Source: Acidobacteriota bacterium
Lineage (GTDB): Bacteria; Acidobacteriota; Terriglobia; UBA7540
Length of the DNA stretch: 64,000 nt
Direction: 5' to 3'
NCBI GenBank assembly: GCA_021838785.1
Contig: JAKCCV010000008.1
Location: 1-64,000 of the forward strand
In this document: piece after piece, positions 25,657-34,165 of the stretch
Layout: the number at the start of each line of letters is the position of its first letter
Position numbering within the stretch: the first letter of the stretch is position 1
Notes under the pieces: generated by a model
Databases searched by the model: none
Told to the model about the DNA's origin: nothing
What the model saw: the letters and a program-made list of their open reading frames with translations, nothing else
Made by a program: the position numbers and the translations under genes

Positions 25657-26694
25657 ATGTCACCACCTCGAAAGATTTCCGGCAGGGCGAAGTCGAACCG
25701 CTTTTCACGTTCCCAAAGCGGCGCGCGCGCGCGGGTGACGGAGCGGGAAAACCCCGCTTCGGCGGACCTGGAGCGGAAGAGTGTCGTAGAGATTTTGAAG
25801 CTCATCAACCGCGAGGACCAAAGGGTTCCGCGGGCGGTCGGCAAGGTGATTCCTTCCATCGCGCGCGCGGTGGAGTTGGCTTCGGAGCGGATGGCGCGGG
25901 GCGGAAGAATGATTTATTTGGGCGCAGGAACAAGCGGGCGACTGGGCGTGCTCGATGCCGCCGAGTGCCTGCCGACCTTCAACACCGATCGCATTCGGGC
26001 CGTGCTGGCCGGAGGGCGCCGCGCCCTGTCGGCACCGGTGGAAAAGGCCGAGGATTCTCCGAGTTTGGCCCGGCAGGACTTGCGGCGCATGCGCGTCTCC
26101 AAAGCGGACGTGGTGGTGGGCATTTCAGCGAGTGGACAAACGCCATACACGCTGGCCGGCGTACTTTACGCCCGGCGGCTCGGCGCCAAGACCGTGGCCA
26201 TTACCTGCAATCCGGCGGCGGCGTTGCGTCGCGCCGCCGACATAGCGATTGTCCCGGTCGTCGGACCCGAGGTGATTGCCGGGTCCAGTCGAATGAAGGC
26301 GGGAACGGCCCAGAAGCTGGTGCTCAATATGCTGTCCACGGCGACCATGGCGCGGCGGGGACAAGTGTTTTCCGGATGGATGATCAACCTTCGGGCGACG
26401 AATCGAAAGCTGCGGGAGCGCGCCACACGAATTCTGATGCGGGCGGCGGGGGTCGAGGCCCGGGCGGCGGCGCGGGCCTTGCGCCAAAGCGGCGGAGATT
26501 TGCCGGCGGCGTTGCTCATGCTCACCCAACACATTTCGCCGCAAAACGCCAAGCGATTGCTCCGACAAGCCGATTCTCCCGCCAGCGTGATTCGGGACGC
26601 GCTGGAGCGCCGGGCCGAACCACGGCGTGAAAACTCGAAAAGAGCTCGGAAGGCACGAATCCGTGCCGGGCGCGGCGAATCTAACAGATTATGA
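25657..26694 (+). CDS. murQ: MurQ, N-acetylmuramic acid 6-phosphate etherase
   Basis: 345 residues. MurQ removes the lactyl ether of MurNAc-6-phosphate to give GlcNAc-6-phosphate. The SIS fold shows LGAGTSGRLGVLDAAECLPTF with the catalytic Glu in DAAEC, ISASGQTPY, and VGPEVIAGSSRMKAGTAQKLVLNM. The ATG at 25657 has AGG 5 nt upstream but gives a basic 26-residue extension; a GTG at 25735 (TERENPASADLE) matches the usual MurQ start and may be the real one. The TGA overlaps the nagA ATG (TTATGA), so product hand-over to NagA is matched by coupled translation. Confidence 0.92.
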   Translation: MSPPRKISGRAKSNRFSRSQSGARARVTERENPASADLERKSVVEILKLINREDQRVPRAVGKVIPSIARAVELASERMARGGRMIYLGAGTSGRLGVLDAAECLPTFNTDRIRAVLAGGRRALSAPVEKAEDSPSLARQDLRRMRVSKADVVVGISASGQTPYTLAGVLYARRLGAKTVAITCNPAAALRRAADIAIVPVVGPEVIAGSSRMKAGTAQKLVLNMLSTATMARRGQVFSGWMINLRATNRKLRERATRILMRAAGVEARAAARALRQSGGDLPAALLMLTQHISPQNAKRLLRQADSPASVIRDALERRAEPRRENSKRARKARIRAGRGESNRL

Positions 26695-27878
26695 ATACCC
26701 TCAAAGCGATTTTGGCAGGAACCCTCTACACACCCCTGGCGGAAATCCGCGACGCGGTGGTGCTCATCGAAGAGCACCGCATCGTCAAAGTAGGGACGCG
26801 GCAGGAGGTCAAAATTCCGAAAGAAGCCGTGGTGATGGACGATAGCGACCGCATCGTGGCGCCGGGAATGATGGACCTGCACATCCACGGGGCCGCGGGC
26901 CACGACCTGATGGAAGCGAGCGCCGAAGCGGTGACGGCGGTGGGTCGCTTTCTGGCGCGGCACGGAACCACCGCGTTTGTTCCCACGACCATTACCGCCC
27001 CTCCGCAGACCATCCGCGAGGCGGCGCGGGGCCTGGGCGAGGTGATTAGAAACTGGGATGGACGGCACGGCGTGGGAGAGTCGTCGCCGTCGGCCGAACC
27101 GCTGGGGTTGCACTTTGAAGGACCTTTCCTCAACACGCTTCGCCGCGGCGCGCAATCGGCCTCGCAGATTCAGCCGCCGTCCCTGGCCATGATGCAGCAG
27201 TTCCTGGAGGCTTCCGCGGGAACCACCCGCATTGTCACCTTGGCGCCGGAACTGGAGGGCGCGCTCGAGATGATCGCGTTGCTGCGACGGAACAACGTCC
27301 GCGTGGCCATTGGTCACTCCAACGCTACCTGGGCCGAGGCGCAAAAAGCCCTAGAGGCCGGAGCCACTCATGCGACCCACGTTTATAATGCCATGCGCCC
27401 GTTCTCGCACCGCGACCCGGGCATCCTGGGGGCCGTCTTGACCGAAGACCGGCTCAAAGGCGAACTGATTTGCGACGGCTTTCACGTGGATCCGGTGGCC
27501 GTTCGCCTGATGCTGCGAGCGAAGGGCGCGGAGGGAATCCTTCTGGTGACCGATAGTTTGAGCGGGGCGGGGATGCCTGACGGGGAATATCGCGTGGGCG
27601 AAATGGCGGTGCGGCTGGAAAAGAGCGTCCTGCGCACCCCGGAAGGAACGCTCGCGGGCAGCACGTTGACGCTCGACCTGGCGGTGAGAAATCTGATGCG
27701 CTTTACGGGGCTCCCATTTCAGCAGTGCGTGATGACGGCAACCCTCAATCCTGCCCGACTGCTAGGGGTGGAACAACGGAAGGGCATCATCGCCCCGGGC
27801 GCCGACGCGGACTTGGTGGTATTTGACAAAAACTACTTCGTGGCTCAGACCTACGTCCGAGGGCGGGCCGTTTTGTAA
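26691..27878 (+). CDS. nagA: NagA, N-acetylglucosamine-6-phosphate deacetylase
   Basis: 395 residues of the amidohydrolase superfamily. NagA removes acetate from GlcNAc-6-phosphate to give glucosamine-6-phosphate, which joins the GlmS product pool. Visible are PGMMDLHIHGAAGHD near the N-terminus, HFEGPF (metal Glu), GHSNATW and THVYNAMRPFSHRDPG with the His ligands, DGFHVDP, and VTDSLSGAGMPDG with the catalytic Asp. The first metal motif keeps DLHIHG. The gene overlaps murQ by 4 bp and precedes murA by 10 bp, placing it at the centre of the salvage operon. Confidence 0.92.
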   Translation: MNTLKAILAGTLYTPLAEIRDAVVLIEEHRIVKVGTRQEVKIPKEAVVMDDSDRIVAPGMMDLHIHGAAGHDLMEASAEAVTAVGRFLARHGTTAFVPTTITAPPQTIREAARGLGEVIRNWDGRHGVGESSPSAEPLGLHFEGPFLNTLRRGAQSASQIQPPSLAMMQQFLEASAGTTRIVTLAPELEGALEMIALLRRNNVRVAIGHSNATWAEAQKALEAGATHATHVYNAMRPFSHRDPGILGAVLTEDRLKGELICDGFHVDPVAVRLMLRAKGAEGILLVTDSLSGAGMPDGEYRVGEMAVRLEKSVLRTPEGTLAGSTLTLDLAVRNLMRFTGLPFQQCVMTATLNPARLLGVEQRKGIIAPGADADLVVFDKNYFVAQTYVRGRAVL

Positions 27879-27888
27879 CCGAAAGGCG

Positions 27889-29181
27889 ATGGACAAGTTT
27901 CACATTGTGGGCGGGAAAACGTTGGAGGGTCGCGTCGCCATCAGCGGCGCCAAGAACGCGGCGCTGCCGGCGATGGCGGCGGCTTTGCTGACCTCCGAGC
28001 CGGTCGAGTTGGGCAACGTGCCCCGCGTGCGCGACATCGGGACGATGCGCAGCCTGCTGGATGAACTGGGCGTGGACTCTTCCATCGCCCACGAGGATTA
28101 TGGCAATCGGCTGCGGATTGAAGCGCGCCAACTGCTGAGCCCGCTCGCGCCGTACGAGTTGGTAAAACAGATGCGCGCCTCGGTGCTGGTTTTGGGGCCG
28201 CTGCTCGCCCGCTTCGGGCGCGCTCAGGTTTCCCTGCCGGGTGGATGCGCCATTGGCGCCCGGCCCATCAATTTGCACATTCAAGGACTTGAAAGACTGG
28301 GCGCTCAAATCCGCATCGAGCATGGCTATGTGAAGGCCACAACGGACGGCCTGAAGGGAGCGCTGTTTGCCTTCGACACGGTCTCGGTGACCGGCACGGA
28401 AAACCTGATGATGGCCGCCACCTTGGCGGAGGGCGAAACCGTCCTGGAAAATGCCGCTCGGGAACCCGAAGTGACGGACCTGGCCCGCTTGCTCAACAAG
28501 ATGGGAGCCTCGGTGGAGGGAGCGGGGACAGAAACCCTTCGCATCAGTGGCGTCGCAAAGTTGCACGGCGCCAGCCACACCATTATTCCAGACCGTATCG
28601 AAGCGGCCACCTTCCTGGTGGCGGCGGCGATGACGCACGGCTGCATCACGCTCGAGCGGGTTGAACCCAGCCACTTGACGGCCGTCGTGGCCAAACTCGC
28701 GGAAGCAGGGGTGAACGTCACCGCGGACTCTTCGGGGCAGGGAAAATCAGACCAGGCTTCCCTGCAGGTCACCGGCCCCACGACGCTCCGCGCCGCGGAC
28801 GTGACCACCGGGGAATATCCCGGCTTCCCGACGGATGTGCAGGCGCAATACATGGCGCTGATGACCCAGGCGGAGGGCTCTTCGGTCATTACGGAAACGA
28901 TATTTGAAAATCGGTTTCTCCACGCCTTGGAACTGATGCGGATGGGAGCGGACATTCGGGTGGAGGGACGCCACGCTCGCGTGCGCGGAAAGACTCCTCT
29001 CAGCGGAGCCAAGGTGCAGGCTTCCGATCTGCGGGCCAGCGCCTCGCTGGTGCTGGCCGGTCTGGCGGCGGAAGGGGAAACGCTGGTGGATCGCGTGTAC
29101 CACATTGACCGCGGGTATGAGCGCATTGAAGAGAAATTGACTCGCCTCGGCGCCTCCATCCGCCGGATTTCCGAAGCCTAA
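27889..29181 (+). CDS. murA: MurA, UDP-GlcNAc 1-carboxyvinyltransferase
   Basis: 430 residues. MurA adds enolpyruvate from PEP to UDP-GlcNAc, the first committed step of peptidoglycan synthesis. It starts MDKFHIVGGKTLEGRVAISGAKNAALP with the family Lys-Asn pair. LPGGCAIGARPINLH carries Cys120, the residue alkylated by fosfomycin, so sensitivity is expected. GTENLMMAATLAEGET, GEYPGFPTDVQAQYMAL and the final RGYERIEEKLTRLGA are typical. The ATG at 27889 has AAAGG close ahead. Placement behind nagA couples salvage to new synthesis; no further mur genes follow. Confidence 0.93.
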   Translation: MDKFHIVGGKTLEGRVAISGAKNAALPAMAAALLTSEPVELGNVPRVRDIGTMRSLLDELGVDSSIAHEDYGNRLRIEARQLLSPLAPYELVKQMRASVLVLGPLLARFGRAQVSLPGGCAIGARPINLHIQGLERLGAQIRIEHGYVKATTDGLKGALFAFDTVSVTGTENLMMAATLAEGETVLENAAREPEVTDLARLLNKMGASVEGAGTETLRISGVAKLHGASHTIIPDRIEAATFLVAAAMTHGCITLERVEPSHLTAVVAKLAEAGVNVTADSSGQGKSDQASLQVTGPTTLRAADVTTGEYPGFPTDVQAQYMALMTQAEGSSVITETIFENRFLHALELMRMGADIRVEGRHARVRGKTPLSGAKVQASDLRASASLVLAGLAAEGETLVDRVYHIDRGYERIEEKLTRLGASIRRISEA

Positions 29182-29222
29182 GCCCGGCCTCGCCGATTCG
29201 CCGTAGCGCCCTTCCCCCGTGA

Positions 29223-29247
29223 GAAGTTACAATGAGAAGGTAACTTC
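29223..29247. promoter_or_regulatory. Inverted repeat upstream of the H+-ATPase gene
   Basis: Perfect 8-bp arms GAAGTTAC and GTAACTTC with a 9-bp spacer, 65-89 bp before the ATPase ATG and 42 bp after the murA stop. There is no T-run, so an operator is likelier than a terminator. The intervening DNA is AT-rich and could hold the promoter. Confidence 0.35.
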
Positions 29248-29311
29248 GATACCGGACCAAGCGCCCGAGATTTTCTTATATCTAGACTATTTTTTATGAG
29301 GCTGACCCAGC

Positions 29312-31735
29312 ATGGATTTTCAAATCAAACCCACGTCGGAATTCAAACCGCTTTCAATCCAAGAAACCTTGGCCTTGCTTCATTCGAGCGAAGAGGGGCT
29401 TTCCAGTTCCAGCGTCAAGGAGCGGCTGGCATTTTTTGGCAGAAATGAAATTACCGAGGAGAAACGAAACCCTGTTCTGGACTTCCTGGGCCGTTACTGG
29501 GGACCGATGCCATGGCTTCTCGAGTTGGCCATGGTGCTTTCCGTGTTGCTGGACCGCACGCTCGAAGCCGTCATCATCTTTTTCCTTTTGACCATCAACG
29601 CGATCATCGGTTTTCTTCACGCCCGCGGGTCCCAGAAGGCGGTGGAGCTGCTCAAAAAGCGCCTCGCCATCCAGGCCAAAGTTCGCCGGGACGGCGAATG
29701 GAAAACCGAAGAAGCCGGCGGCATTGTGCCGGGCGATCTTCTTATCGTGAAGCTCGGCGACATTGTTCCGGCGGACGTGAAAATGCTGAGGGGCGAGCTG
29801 TCGGTGGATGAATCGGCGCTGACCGGCGAATCGCTTCCGGTGGGGAAACAACCTTCCGACATTGTTTACTCGGGAGCAGTCGTTCGGCGCGGAGAGGCTC
29901 AGTGCATTGCCATCAATACCGGCGCCAACACCTACTTCGGCAAGACGGCGGAGTTGGTGAAAATTGCCAAGCCCAAGTCGCACCAGGAAGAGATCATGAT
30001 GGCGATTGTGAGGTACATGATGTACCTCGGCGTGGGAGCGTCCTTGGTGGTGGCGGTGGACGCCTTCACGATGCACATCCGGCTGCTGCTCATCGTGACC
30101 TTCATCGTGGTGTTCCTGATGGCCGCCGTGCCGGTGGCTTTGCCGGCAGTCATGACCATTGTTCAAGCCGCCACCGGCATGACGCTGGCCAAAGAAGGAG
30201 TTTTGGTGACGCGGCTGGACTCGATTGAAGACGCCGCCTCAATCAGCGTCCTGTGCCTCGATAAGACGGGGACGATTACTCAGAACCAACTCGCGGTGGC
30301 CGACAGCATTCCTTTTTCCGGCTTCACCTCTGAAGATGTCATCCGCGCCGCGGTGCTGGCCTCGCGCGCCGAGGGGATGGACCTTATTGACTTGGCCATC
30401 ATTAACTGCGCCAGAGAGCGGGGCATCCATCTAAATTCCCATCGCCAGATTTCTTATACGCCCTTCAACCCCGCCATTAAGCGCACCGAAGCCGTGGCCG
30501 AAAGCGAGGGCCGCTCCTATCGCATCGTCAAGGGCGCGGCGCCGGTTGTGTTGGCGATGTGTCGAGGCGTGGACCGCGCCACCTTGGCCGAGGTGGATGA
30601 GAAAATCGCCGCCCTGTCGAAAAAAGGTTATCGGACGCTCGCCGTGGCGCAGTCGGTGGACGGCGACCCCGAAAATCTGAAGTTGACGGGCCTCATTCCG
30701 CTGGCGGACCCGCCCCGCCCCGACTCCAAAAAGATGATTGAGGAGATTCGAGAACTGGGCGTCAAGCCCATTATGCTGACCGGCGACGCTTTGCCCATTG
30801 CGCGGGAGATTGCCGGGCAAGTGGGCATCGGAACGCACATCATTCGCATGGCCGATATAGAGGGGGTGCCGGAAGACGCCCAAGCCGAAAAGGTGGCGTC
30901 CAGCGACGGGATGGCGGAAATTTACCCGGAGGACAAATACCGCATTGTCAAGCTGCTCCAATCGAAAGGGTTCATGGTGGGCATGACCGGCGACGGGGTG
31001 AACGATGCGCCGGCCTTAAAGCAGGCCGAAATGGGCATCGCCGTCAGCAACTCGACGGACGTCGCCAAAGCGTCGGCCAGCGTGGTGCTCACGCAGCCGG
31101 GCTTGGGCGTTATCGTGGACGCCGTGAAGCGAAGCCGGGAAACCTATCAGCGCATGTTGACGTGGGTGCTCAATAAAGTGACCAAGGTGGTTCAGGTGGT
31201 CGGCGTCCTGACGCTGGGATTTTTCCTGTTGCACGAGATGGTGATTTCGATGCTCGACATGGCGCTCATCCTGCTCGCCAACGATTTTGTGACCATGTCG
31301 CTGGCCACGGACAACGTGACGCACACGGTCTCGCCCAACAACTGGAACGTGAAAAATATCACCTTCGCTTCGCTCGTCATCGGCACGCTGGCGGTCGTTG
31401 AAGGGATGGTCGTGGTGCTCTGGGGCGCCCACCACTTGGGAATGAATTTGCCGCAGCTCCAAACCTTCGTCATGCTGATGCTGGTGTTTTCCAGCCAATT
31501 CAATGTTTTAATTCTCCGCGAGCGGCGATTTTTTTGGAACTCGCTCCCCGGCAAAGCGCTCCTTACCTCCAGCACGACCGCCATCGTCGCTTTTGCACTT
31601 CTGGGAGTGTACGGGGTGATTATCCCGGCCTTGCGGCTGAATCACGTTCTGGCCGTGTTGGCCTTTACGGCTGTCTTTACGGTTTTGATGGATTTGCCGA
31701 AGCGGTATGCGTTCGAGAAATTCGGCGTTGCCTAA
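29312..31735 (+). CDS. Plasma-membrane-type (P3A) H+-ATPase
   Basis: 807 residues. P3A ATPases pump protons with an aspartyl-phosphate intermediate. Visible are TGES (171-174), the phosphorylation site DKTGT with Asp317, MAAVPVALPAVMT in helix 4, KGAAPVVLAMC for nucleotide binding, MLTGDALPIA, MTGDGVNDAPALK, and a C-terminal membrane domain of six helices. The order and the short N-terminus match PMA-type pumps found in fungi, plants, some archaea and some bacteria. The C-terminal autoinhibitory extension of eukaryotic members is absent. It would let the cell spend ATP to expel protons, useful under acid or low-respiration conditions. Confidence 0.9.
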   Translation: MDFQIKPTSEFKPLSIQETLALLHSSEEGLSSSSVKERLAFFGRNEITEEKRNPVLDFLGRYWGPMPWLLELAMVLSVLLDRTLEAVIIFFLLTINAIIGFLHARGSQKAVELLKKRLAIQAKVRRDGEWKTEEAGGIVPGDLLIVKLGDIVPADVKMLRGELSVDESALTGESLPVGKQPSDIVYSGAVVRRGEAQCIAINTGANTYFGKTAELVKIAKPKSHQEEIMMAIVRYMMYLGVGASLVVAVDAFTMHIRLLLIVTFIVVFLMAAVPVALPAVMTIVQAATGMTLAKEGVLVTRLDSIEDAASISVLCLDKTGTITQNQLAVADSIPFSGFTSEDVIRAAVLASRAEGMDLIDLAIINCARERGIHLNSHRQISYTPFNPAIKRTEAVAESEGRSYRIVKGAAPVVLAMCRGVDRATLAEVDEKIAALSKKGYRTLAVAQSVDGDPENLKLTGLIPLADPPRPDSKKMIEEIRELGVKPIMLTGDALPIAREIAGQVGIGTHIIRMADIEGVPEDAQAEKVASSDGMAEIYPEDKYRIVKLLQSKGFMVGMTGDGVNDAPALKQAEMGIAVSNSTDVAKASASVVLTQPGLGVIVDAVKRSRETYQRMLTWVLNKVTKVVQVVGVLTLGFFLLHEMVISMLDMALILLANDFVTMSLATDNVTHTVSPNNWNVKNITFASLVIGTLAVVEGMVVVLWGAHHLGMNLPQLQTFVMLMLVFSSQFNVLILRERRFFWNSLPGKALLTSSTTAIVAFALLGVYGVIIPALRLNHVLAVLAFTAVFTVLMDLPKRYAFEKFGVA

Positions 31736-31885
31736 TCCGAGGTCGAGGGAACCGGCTCTTGGTTCGCTCGACCGGCGAACTCCGCGCAACTCATCGAGGC
31801 TCCAACAGCGGTTGGCGACAATCTTCCTGAGCGTGCAAATCGCGGGCGGCGTCGCGGCTGATGGAATCGGCCGCTCGGCTCCAAC

Positions 31886-33058
31886 TCAGCGGCTCGCTTT
31901 CTTTATCGGCTCGTAAAGCTCTCCGCCTTTTATCGTGACCACGGGCGCTAACTTCTGTTTGCCGGGTCGGCTTTGCCCGTCGGCATCGGTGAAAGTGAAT
32001 TCGCCCTCCTGAAGTTCCAGGACACTGAGGTCAGCTTCCGCGCCGGGCTGGAGGGTCCCTACCTTGGCGCCCAAATCAAAGGCGGCGGCCGCATTGACGG
32101 TGGCGCGACGAAGAACCTCCGAAAGGCTCATGCCGAGGAGCAAAAACTTGGATAGCGTGGTCACCAGATCAAAAACCGGACCGTGAACGTTGGCCGAATA
32201 AAGGTCGCTCGAAATCGTGTCGGGCAGGAAATCCTGCGCCAGGCACCTTTCCACGACGTCGAAGGAAAAACTGCCCGCGCCATGCCCCACGTCAAAAAGA
32301 ACCCCGCGACGGCGAGCTTCCAAGACCTCACGGCGCAGCCTGCCCTTCGAGTCTAAAATCCCATGCCGATGGCTGTGATAAATGTGGGTGAGCACATCCC
32401 CCTGCCGTATCAGCGGGATGAGCTTCGAGAGGGGAGTATAAGAATTGCCGATGTGAACCATGAGCGGCAAGTTGCAGCGGTCGCGGACCGACTGGGCGCG
32501 GAGCATTCCTTCGTAATCATGGGAAGCGGTGTATTGCCGCGAACAGCGGACTTTGAAACCGACAATCGTCCCTCGATTTTCCTCGGCGACGCGCGCCGCC
32601 ATTTCCGGTACGCAGTAGCGCAAATCCTCGAGCTCGCCTAGGCGAGGTGTGCTGCCGGCCACCATGCCGATGGCGACGACGTGGAGCAAGGCGCGAATGC
32701 GGGTGCGGGCGCGGTCTATGACAAACCGGCGAAAAGCTGGGAAGGTCAGAGCTCCCGAGGTTCCGGCGTCAATGACCGTCGTGATGCCTCGATGGAGGCA
32801 GTAGGGATCGGGGTCAATGCCGTAAGGTCCCACGTCGGGAAAGACGTGCGCGTGAAGGTCAATCAACCCGGGTACGACAATCTTGCCGCGAGCATCGAGC
32901 ACCCGCCGCGCCGCCGAGCGAGGAAGACTTTCGGCAAGCCGCGCGACTTTGCCCTCACGAAGGGCCACATCGTGGACGCCATCAAGATTCTGGGCAGGGT
33001 CAATGACCCGGCCGCCTTGGATTACCAGATCGTAGGTTTCCGGCCCGCTATTTTCCAT
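31886..33058 (-). CDS. Amidohydrolase/deacetylase family metallohydrolase (dihydroorotase-like)
   Basis: 390 residues. The N-terminal beta-sandwich leads into PGLIDLHAHVFPD (HxH metal site). VGFKVRCS carries the Lys expected to be carbamylated, MVHIGNSY and LTHIYHSH give the next His ligands, and DTISSDLYSAN the catalytic Asp. This matches the Atu3266/Ef0837-like group, which hydrolyses acetylated hydroxy-acids or N-acyl amino acids, more than true dihydroorotase. The substrate is undetermined. It is transcribed convergently to the H+-ATPase gene; 150 bp between the stops hold no obvious hairpin with a T-run. Confidence 0.82.
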   Translation of the reverse strand: MENSGPETYDLVIQGGRVIDPAQNLDGVHDVALREGKVARLAESLPRSAARRVLDARGKIVVPGLIDLHAHVFPDVGPYGIDPDPYCLHRGITTVIDAGTSGALTFPAFRRFVIDRARTRIRALLHVVAIGMVAGSTPRLGELEDLRYCVPEMAARVAEENRGTIVGFKVRCSRQYTASHDYEGMLRAQSVRDRCNLPLMVHIGNSYTPLSKLIPLIRQGDVLTHIYHSHRHGILDSKGRLRREVLEARRRGVLFDVGHGAGSFSFDVVERCLAQDFLPDTISSDLYSANVHGPVFDLVTTLSKFLLLGMSLSEVLRRATVNAAAAFDLGAKVGTLQPGAEADLSVLELQEGEFTFTDADGQSRPGKQKLAPVVTIKGGELYEPIKKASR

Positions 33059-33200
33059 GCTATGAAGTTGCGCCGCGGCAGCGACCCTTGGACGTTTTCC
33101 ATTTCATTGAGGAAAACCGTCAACTGCGAAATCGCCTGAGCTTGCCTGCCATCGAGCGCGGGCACGTGTGGCGCCTCTAACACTCCTTCACCATGTCCGG

Positions 33201-33314
33201 TGTGGCACGGGCGTCCCGAGCTTGCAGGAGCACGGCCAAGAACAGGATGACCAGGGCCGTGGCGTTCGCATACATCCGCCCGTGCAGGCGCACGGCCAAG
33301 ATGGCCGTGCCACA
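33201..33314 (+). repeat. Small dispersed-type repeat with inverted ends
   Basis: Ends TGTGGCACGG and CCGTGCCACA are 10-bp inverted repeats, and GCACGGCCAAGA occurs twice inside. The segment sits between the amidohydrolase and sdhB and resembles short palindromic intergenic repeats. Only one copy is seen in the window. Confidence 0.4.
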
Positions 33315-33343
33315 AGCCCTCCGCTGGAGCGGGCTATTCGCCG

Positions 33344-34117
33344 TCAAGCCCCGCCCGTCTCCCGCGCCGGCTCACGGTGAAGGCAGGCTGCCTGGACAAA
33401 CTCGCGGTTCATTCGCGCAATGTTTTCGAGCTTGATCCCCTTCGGGCAAACCGCCTCGCATTCACCGTGATTGGTACACGCCCCAAAAAGTTCGGCTTGC
33501 ATTTGGGCTACCATGTTGAGGGCGCGGCGCTCGCGTTCGGCCTCTCCTTGAGGGAGCAAGGCCAGGTGGGAAATCTTGGCGGCGGTGAAGAGTGAAGCGG
33601 AAGCGTTTGGACAAGCGGCGACGCAGGCGCCGCATCCGATGCACTGTGCCGCATCCATCGCCAAGTCGGCCTTCGTCTTTTCAACCGGAAGGGAGTTGGC
33701 CTCGGGCGCGCCGCCCGTGTTGATGGAAACATATCCGCCCGCCGCGATAATCCGGTCAAAGGCGCTGCGGTCCACGATGAGGTCTTTGAGCACGGGGAAT
33801 GCCCGGGCGCGCCACGGCTCGAGCCACAATTCCTGACCATCCTTAAAGTGGCGCAGGTGCAACTGACAGACCGTGGTGCCGCGCTGAGGGCCGTGCGCGA
33901 CGCCGTTAATCATAAATCCGCAGGAGCCGCAGATGCCTTCGCGGCAGTCGTGATCGAAAGCCACCGGGTCTTGGTTGCGGGCGATCAAATCTTCGTTCAG
34001 CACGTCGAGCATCTCCAGGAACGACATGTGCTCGTTGACGTTTTGAACTTCGTAGCGAACCATTTTGCCCGGGCTTTGCCGGTCTTTTTGCCGCCAGATG
34101 TGAAGGATGAGTTTCAT
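33344..34117 (-). CDS. sdhB: Succinate dehydrogenase/fumarate reductase iron-sulfur subunit
   Basis: 257 residues. Three cluster motifs are visible in order: [10 protein letters not shown] plus the later Cys in TTVCQLH for [2Fe-2S], [13 protein letters not shown] for [4Fe-4S], and [15 protein letters not shown] for [3Fe-4S]/second Cys set. The subunit carries electrons from the flavoprotein to the membrane quinone site. The usual fumarate-reductase-type spacing in the C-terminal half (CTNHGEC) fits the Bacteroidetes/epsilon-like B-type enzymes. It is the last gene of sdhCAB; 48 bp separate it from sdhA. Confidence 0.93.
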   Translation of the reverse strand: MKLILHIWRQKDRQSPGKMVRYEVQNVNEHMSFLEMLDVLNEDLIARNQDPVAFDHDCREGICGSCGFMINGVAHGPQRGTTVCQLHLRHFKDGQELWLEPWRARAFPVLKDLIVDRSAFDRIIAAGGYVSINTGGAPEANSLPVEKTKADLAMDAAQCIGCGACVAACPNASASLFTAAKISHLALLPQGEAERERRALNMVAQMQAELFGACTNHGECEAVCPKGIKLENIARMNREFVQAACLHREPARETGGA

Positions 34118-34165
34118 GAGGTTGCTTTTCTTGCCGCGTCAGGAAACGAACGCGCTCTCCCCGAA

